Position numbers and translations under genes: made by a program. From contig JAPLWT010000006.1 in NCBI GenBank assembly GCA_026396455.1, forward strand, positions 1 through 8,250: a stretch of 8,250 bases of DNA, written 5' to 3'. Each line of letters starts with the position of its first letter. Positions within the stretch are counted from its first letter, which is position 1. Shown one piece after another: positions 5,722 to 8,250 of this stretch. The DNA comes from Microcaldota archaeon. GTDB lineage: Archaea > Micrarchaeota > Micrarchaeia > Burarchaeales > Fermentimicrarchaeaceae. The notes under the pieces were generated by a model. That model saw nothing but the letters and a program-made list of their open reading frames with translations, had not been told where the DNA came from and ran no database searches.

Positions 5722-8250
5722 GCCTGCCACCTTTCAGAAGTTTCACATAATACCCAAGCGGTTCAATTGTCAGGCTGTTCTCCTTGACCGACTTTATTGC
5801 CTCAGCTATGCCAAAAGCCGCCTCTATGCTCGTTATGCAGGGGACATTTGCCTCCACAGCAGACCTCCTTATCTTGAACCCGTCAGTCATGGAATCCTTG
5901 CCTTTCTTTGGGGTGTTTATCACTAGGTCAATCTCGCCCCCAAGAATCTTCGTCTTCATGTTCGGCTCCCCCTCGCTCACCTTCTTGACTATCCCGACAG
6001 GAATTCCCTCTCCAATTGCCCTTGAGGTCCCGTCTGTTGCAAGTATCTCAAAGCCCAGCATGCTGAACTCCTTTGCCAAGCTCCTAGCATGCTTCCTGTC
6101 ATCCGGCCTCAGGCTTATTGCAACCCTTCCCCCAGTATGGATATCCAGATTCGCTCCAAGCAAAGCCTTGTAATATGCCCTCCCGAAGTCCTTGTCTATG
6201 CCCATGCTCTCCCCAGTGCTTTTCATCTCAGGCCCCAAAATAAAGTCAGTGCCATGTAGCTTAAGGAATGGAAAGACAACACTCTTCACGGCAAAATAGG
6301 GCAGCTTTGGTGTGTCGCAAACATACTCGTCCAGCTCATGCCCCAGGGCAATTTTCGTTGCAATCTTGGCAAGAGGAATGCCAGTTGCCTTGCTGAGGTA
6401 CGGGATAGTCCTGCTTGCCCGTGGGTTTGCCTCGAGGACGAACACCTTGTTTCCCTGAACCGCGAACTGGATGTTTATTGCGCCAATATTTTTCAGTGAA
6501 GAAGCAATCTTTCTGGAATAATCCACAAGTTTCTTCCGAACCTCCCTGCTGAGGTTTATGGGGGGAGTCACGCAGCTTGCATCCCCGGAATGGATGCCTG
6601 CCTTCTCAATATGCTCCATTATGCCCCCGATGAACAACCTCTTCCTGTCGGAAACCCCGTCAATCTCGCATTCTATCGCATCCTCAACATACTTGTCGAT
6701 GAGGACAGGCCTTTTCCCGGATAAATCAACTGCCTCGCGTATGTATCTGCCCAGCTCCTCTGCGTTGTACACAATCTGCATCCCCCTGCCTGCAATAACA
6801 TAGCTCGGCCTCACAACAATAGGATAGCCTATCCTCTCCGCCACTTCAAACGCATCCTCAAAACTTCTTGCAGTTCCATTCCTGGGCTGGGGTATGCCAA
6901 GCTCGCCCAAAAGTTTTCTGAACCTCTCCCTGTCCTCCGCAATGTCTATGCCCTCGATTCCTGTTCCCAGTATTCTTGCGCCTTCCCCGGCAAGCGGCAT
7001 TGCCAGATTGATGCTCGTCTGCCCCCCGAACTGGACGATGACGCCGTCAGGCTCCTCCCTTTCAATCACATTCATCACATCCTCAAAAGCCAGGGGCTCA
7101 AAGTAGAGCTTGTCGCTTGCATCAAAGTCCGTGCTGACTGTCTCAGGGTTGTTGTTGATGATTATGGACTGGATTCCCTCCCCCCTCAAGGCAAATGAGG
7201 CATGGCAGCAGCAGTAATCAAATTCTATTCCCTGCCCTATCCTTATTGGTCCGCCTCCTATGACAATGACTTTCTTAATGCCTTTGGGATTCGCCTCATC
7301 TTCCTCCTCGTATGTCGAATAATAATAGGGAGTTGATGCCTCAAACTCAGCTGCGCAGGTGTCAACAATCTTGTAAACAGGCTTTATCCCAGCCGCTTTC
7401 CTGCCCCTTCTTACCTCTATTTCCTGAGAACCCACCAAGCTGGCAATCTGGCTGTCAGAAAATCCGAATTTCTTAGCCTTTGTAAGAAGCCCGGCATTCT
7501 TGTATATCCTTTTTCCAGCCTTTCCAACCTCTTTCTCAATCTCAAAAATATTCTTCATCTTTTCTATTAACCAGACATTAATCCCAGAAAGCTCAGCAAT
7601 CTTCTCGGGCTTCACATCCCGCTTTATTGCCGCGTATATAGCAAACAGTCTCATATCCGTTGCATCCTTTATATGTCCTAGAATTTCCTCCAAGCTTTTG
7701 AAACTGCCGTCCGACAGGCTGCTCTTCTTTATCTCCCAGCTCCTCACCGCTTTCTGCAAAGCCTCTTCAAAATTCCTCCCTATAGCCATTACCTCGCCTG
7801 TGCTCTTCATCTGCGTGCCTATCCTCCTGTCTGCCTCAGGCATCTTGTCGAAAGGCCAGCGGGGTATTTTCACAACCACGTAATCCAGGGCAGGCTCAAA
7901 GCTCGCTGGGGTCTTCTTGGTTATCGCATTCGGAATCTCGTCAAGAGCGTAACCTAAAGCAATTTTTGCAGCAACCCTTGCGATGGGATAGCCCGTAGCC
8001 TTGCTTGCCAGCGCAGAGCTCCTTGAGAGCCTTGGGTTGACTTCAATGACATAATATTCTCCAGTCTGCTGGTTCAGTGCAAACTGTATGTTACATCCCC
8101 CCTCTATGCCCAATGCGCTGATTATTTTCAGGGAAGCGCTCCTGAGCATCTGGTGGTCGTCGTTTGAAAGAGTCTGGGAAGGGGCAACTACTATGCTTTC
8201 TCCGGTATGTATGCCCATGGGGTCGATGTTCTCCATGTTGCAGATGGTGA
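5714..8250 (-). CDS. carB: Carbamoyl-phosphate synthase large subunit (5' end missing)
   Basis: 844 full codons are visible and the gene runs off the right edge; by comparison with E. coli CarB (1073 residues) about 280 N-terminal residues are missing. CarB joins bicarbonate, ammonia from CarA and two ATP into carbamoyl phosphate for pyrimidine and arginine synthesis. Visible in order: the end of the first ATP-grasp half with NMENIDPMGIHTGES and EVNPRLSRSSALASKATGYP (about 7850-8248); the helical oligomerisation domain (about 7290-7850); the second ATP-grasp half from VIVIGGGPIRIGQGIEFDY through NPETVSTDFDASD, QFGGQTSIN and EANPRASRTIPYLSKATG (about 6140-7275); and a C-terminal MGS-like regulatory domain (about 5714-6140) with ATDGT and KKVSEGEPN at the positions that bind effectors in E. 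coli. The two halves look alike, as in all CarB. ATG 8236 is internal (Met of NMENIDP), not the start. No frameshift is seen. Ends at TAA 5716-5714. Confidence 0.98.
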   Translation of the reverse strand, partial: TICNMENIDPMGIHTGESIVVAPSQTLSNDDHQMLRSASLKIISALGIEGGCNIQFALNQQTGEYYVIEVNPRLSRSSALASKATGYPIARVAAKIALGYALDEIPNAITKKTPASFEPALDYVVVKIPRWPFDKMPEADRRIGTQMKSTGEVMAIGRNFEEALQKAVRSWEIKKSSLSDGSFKSLEEILGHIKDATDMRLFAIYAAIKRDVKPEKIAELSGINVWLIEKMKNIFEIEKEVGKAGKRIYKNAGLLTKAKKFGFSDSQIASLVGSQEIEVRRGRKAAGIKPVYKIVDTCAAEFEASTPYYYSTYEEEDEANPKGIKKVIVIGGGPIRIGQGIEFDYCCCHASFALRGEGIQSIIINNNPETVSTDFDASDKLYFEPLAFEDVMNVIEREEPDGVIVQFGGQTSINLAMPLAGEGARILGTGIEGIDIAEDRERFRKLLGELGIPQPRNGTARSFEDAFEVAERIGYPIVVRPSYVIAGRGMQIVYNAEELGRYIREAVDLSGKRPVLIDKYVEDAIECEIDGVSDRKRLFIGGIMEHIEKAGIHSGDASCVTPPINLSREVRKKLVDYSRKIASSLKNIGAINIQFAVQGNKVFVLEANPRASRTIPYLSKATGIPLAKIATKIALGHELDEYVCDTPKLPYFAVKSVVFPFLKLHGTDFILGPEMKSTGESMGIDKDFGRAYYKALLGANLDIHTGGRVAISLRPDDRKHARSLAKEFSMLGFEILATDGTSRAIGEGIPVGIVKKVSEGEPNMKTKILGGEIDLVINTPKKGKDSMTDGFKIRRSAVEANVPCITSIEAAFGIAEAIKSVKENSLTIEPLGYYVKLLKGGRHG
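5727..5733 (-). promoter_or_regulatory. Ribosome binding site for carA inside the end of carB
   Basis: On the minus strand AAGGTGG (bases 5733 to 5727) stands 5 nt before ATG 5721, within the last codons of carB. The alternative GTG start at 5730 is part of this motif and so has no ribosome binding site of its own at a proper distance. Confidence 0.65.

Noticed and set aside
5722..5730. GTG start for carA at 5730
   Set aside because: The GTG is part of the GGTGG motif that serves ATG 5721, and it has no well-placed binding site of its own.
5443..5926. Two overlapping + strand open frames across the carB/carA junction
   Set aside because: They lie antisense to conserved carA and carB coding sequence, show no family motif or good ribosome binding site, and are explained by the low stop frequency opposite these genes.
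8234..8236. ATG 8236 as the start of carB
   Set aside because: The reading frame stays open to the window edge and encodes family residues upstream (TICN before MENIDP); about 280 residues of the conserved N-terminal half would otherwise be missing.
1..8250. tRNA, rRNA, CRISPR array, insertion sequence or riboswitch
   Set aside because: The window is almost wholly filled with conserved protein genes; I saw no spaced direct repeats, no transposase motifs and no untranslated gap large enough for an RNA gene.

Overview
The window looks like ordinary core-metabolism DNA from an archaeon. It holds the distal half of an A-type (V/A-type) ATP synthase operon on the + strand and, convergent to it on the - strand, the genes for the two subunits of carbamoyl-phosphate synthase. 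The archaeal call rests on four things: the atpC-F-A-B-D order and the A- and B-subunit sequences, arginine codons dominated by AGG/AGA with frequent ATA isoleucine, GGTG/GAGGT-type ribosome binding sites, and strong purine loading of the coding strands. Some bacteria (Thermus, Enterococcus and others) carry similar V-type operons, so a bacterial host is unlikely but not excluded. I cannot name the lineage; a euryarchaeon or a DPANN-type archaeon would both fit.

Layout. 1-108: the last 35 codons of atpC (central-stalk socket subunit C). 113-502: atpF. 504-2264: atpA (catalytic). 2274-3662: atpB (non-catalytic). 3662-4297: atpD (rotor shaft). 4311-4619: a 102-residue, cysteine-free protein with a probable thioredoxin-like fold, 13 nt after atpD and carrying the best ribosome binding site in the window. 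A 16-nt convergent gap follows (4620-4635). 4636-5721 (-): carA. 5714-8250 (-): carB, running off the right edge. No intergenic stretch exceeds about 20 nt, so almost everything is coding, and no RNA gene, mobile element, CRISPR array or promoter is visible.

How the genes work together. AtpA and AtpB form the alternating hexameric head; AtpD and AtpF form the central shaft; AtpC joins the shaft to the membrane ring, whose genes would lie upstream of position 1. The very short spacings and stop/start overlaps indicate one co-translated transcript, which the thioredoxin-fold gene probably shares. On the other strand CarA releases ammonia from glutamine and CarB uses it with bicarbonate and 2 ATP to make carbamoyl phosphate for pyrimidines and arginine. 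Here carB comes before carA, the reverse of the common order, and the two overlap by 8 nt.

I do not see a new biological system. The items most worth a second look are the cysteine-less thioredoxin-fold protein at the end of the ATP synthase operon, the N-terminal extension of AtpF, and the carB-carA order.
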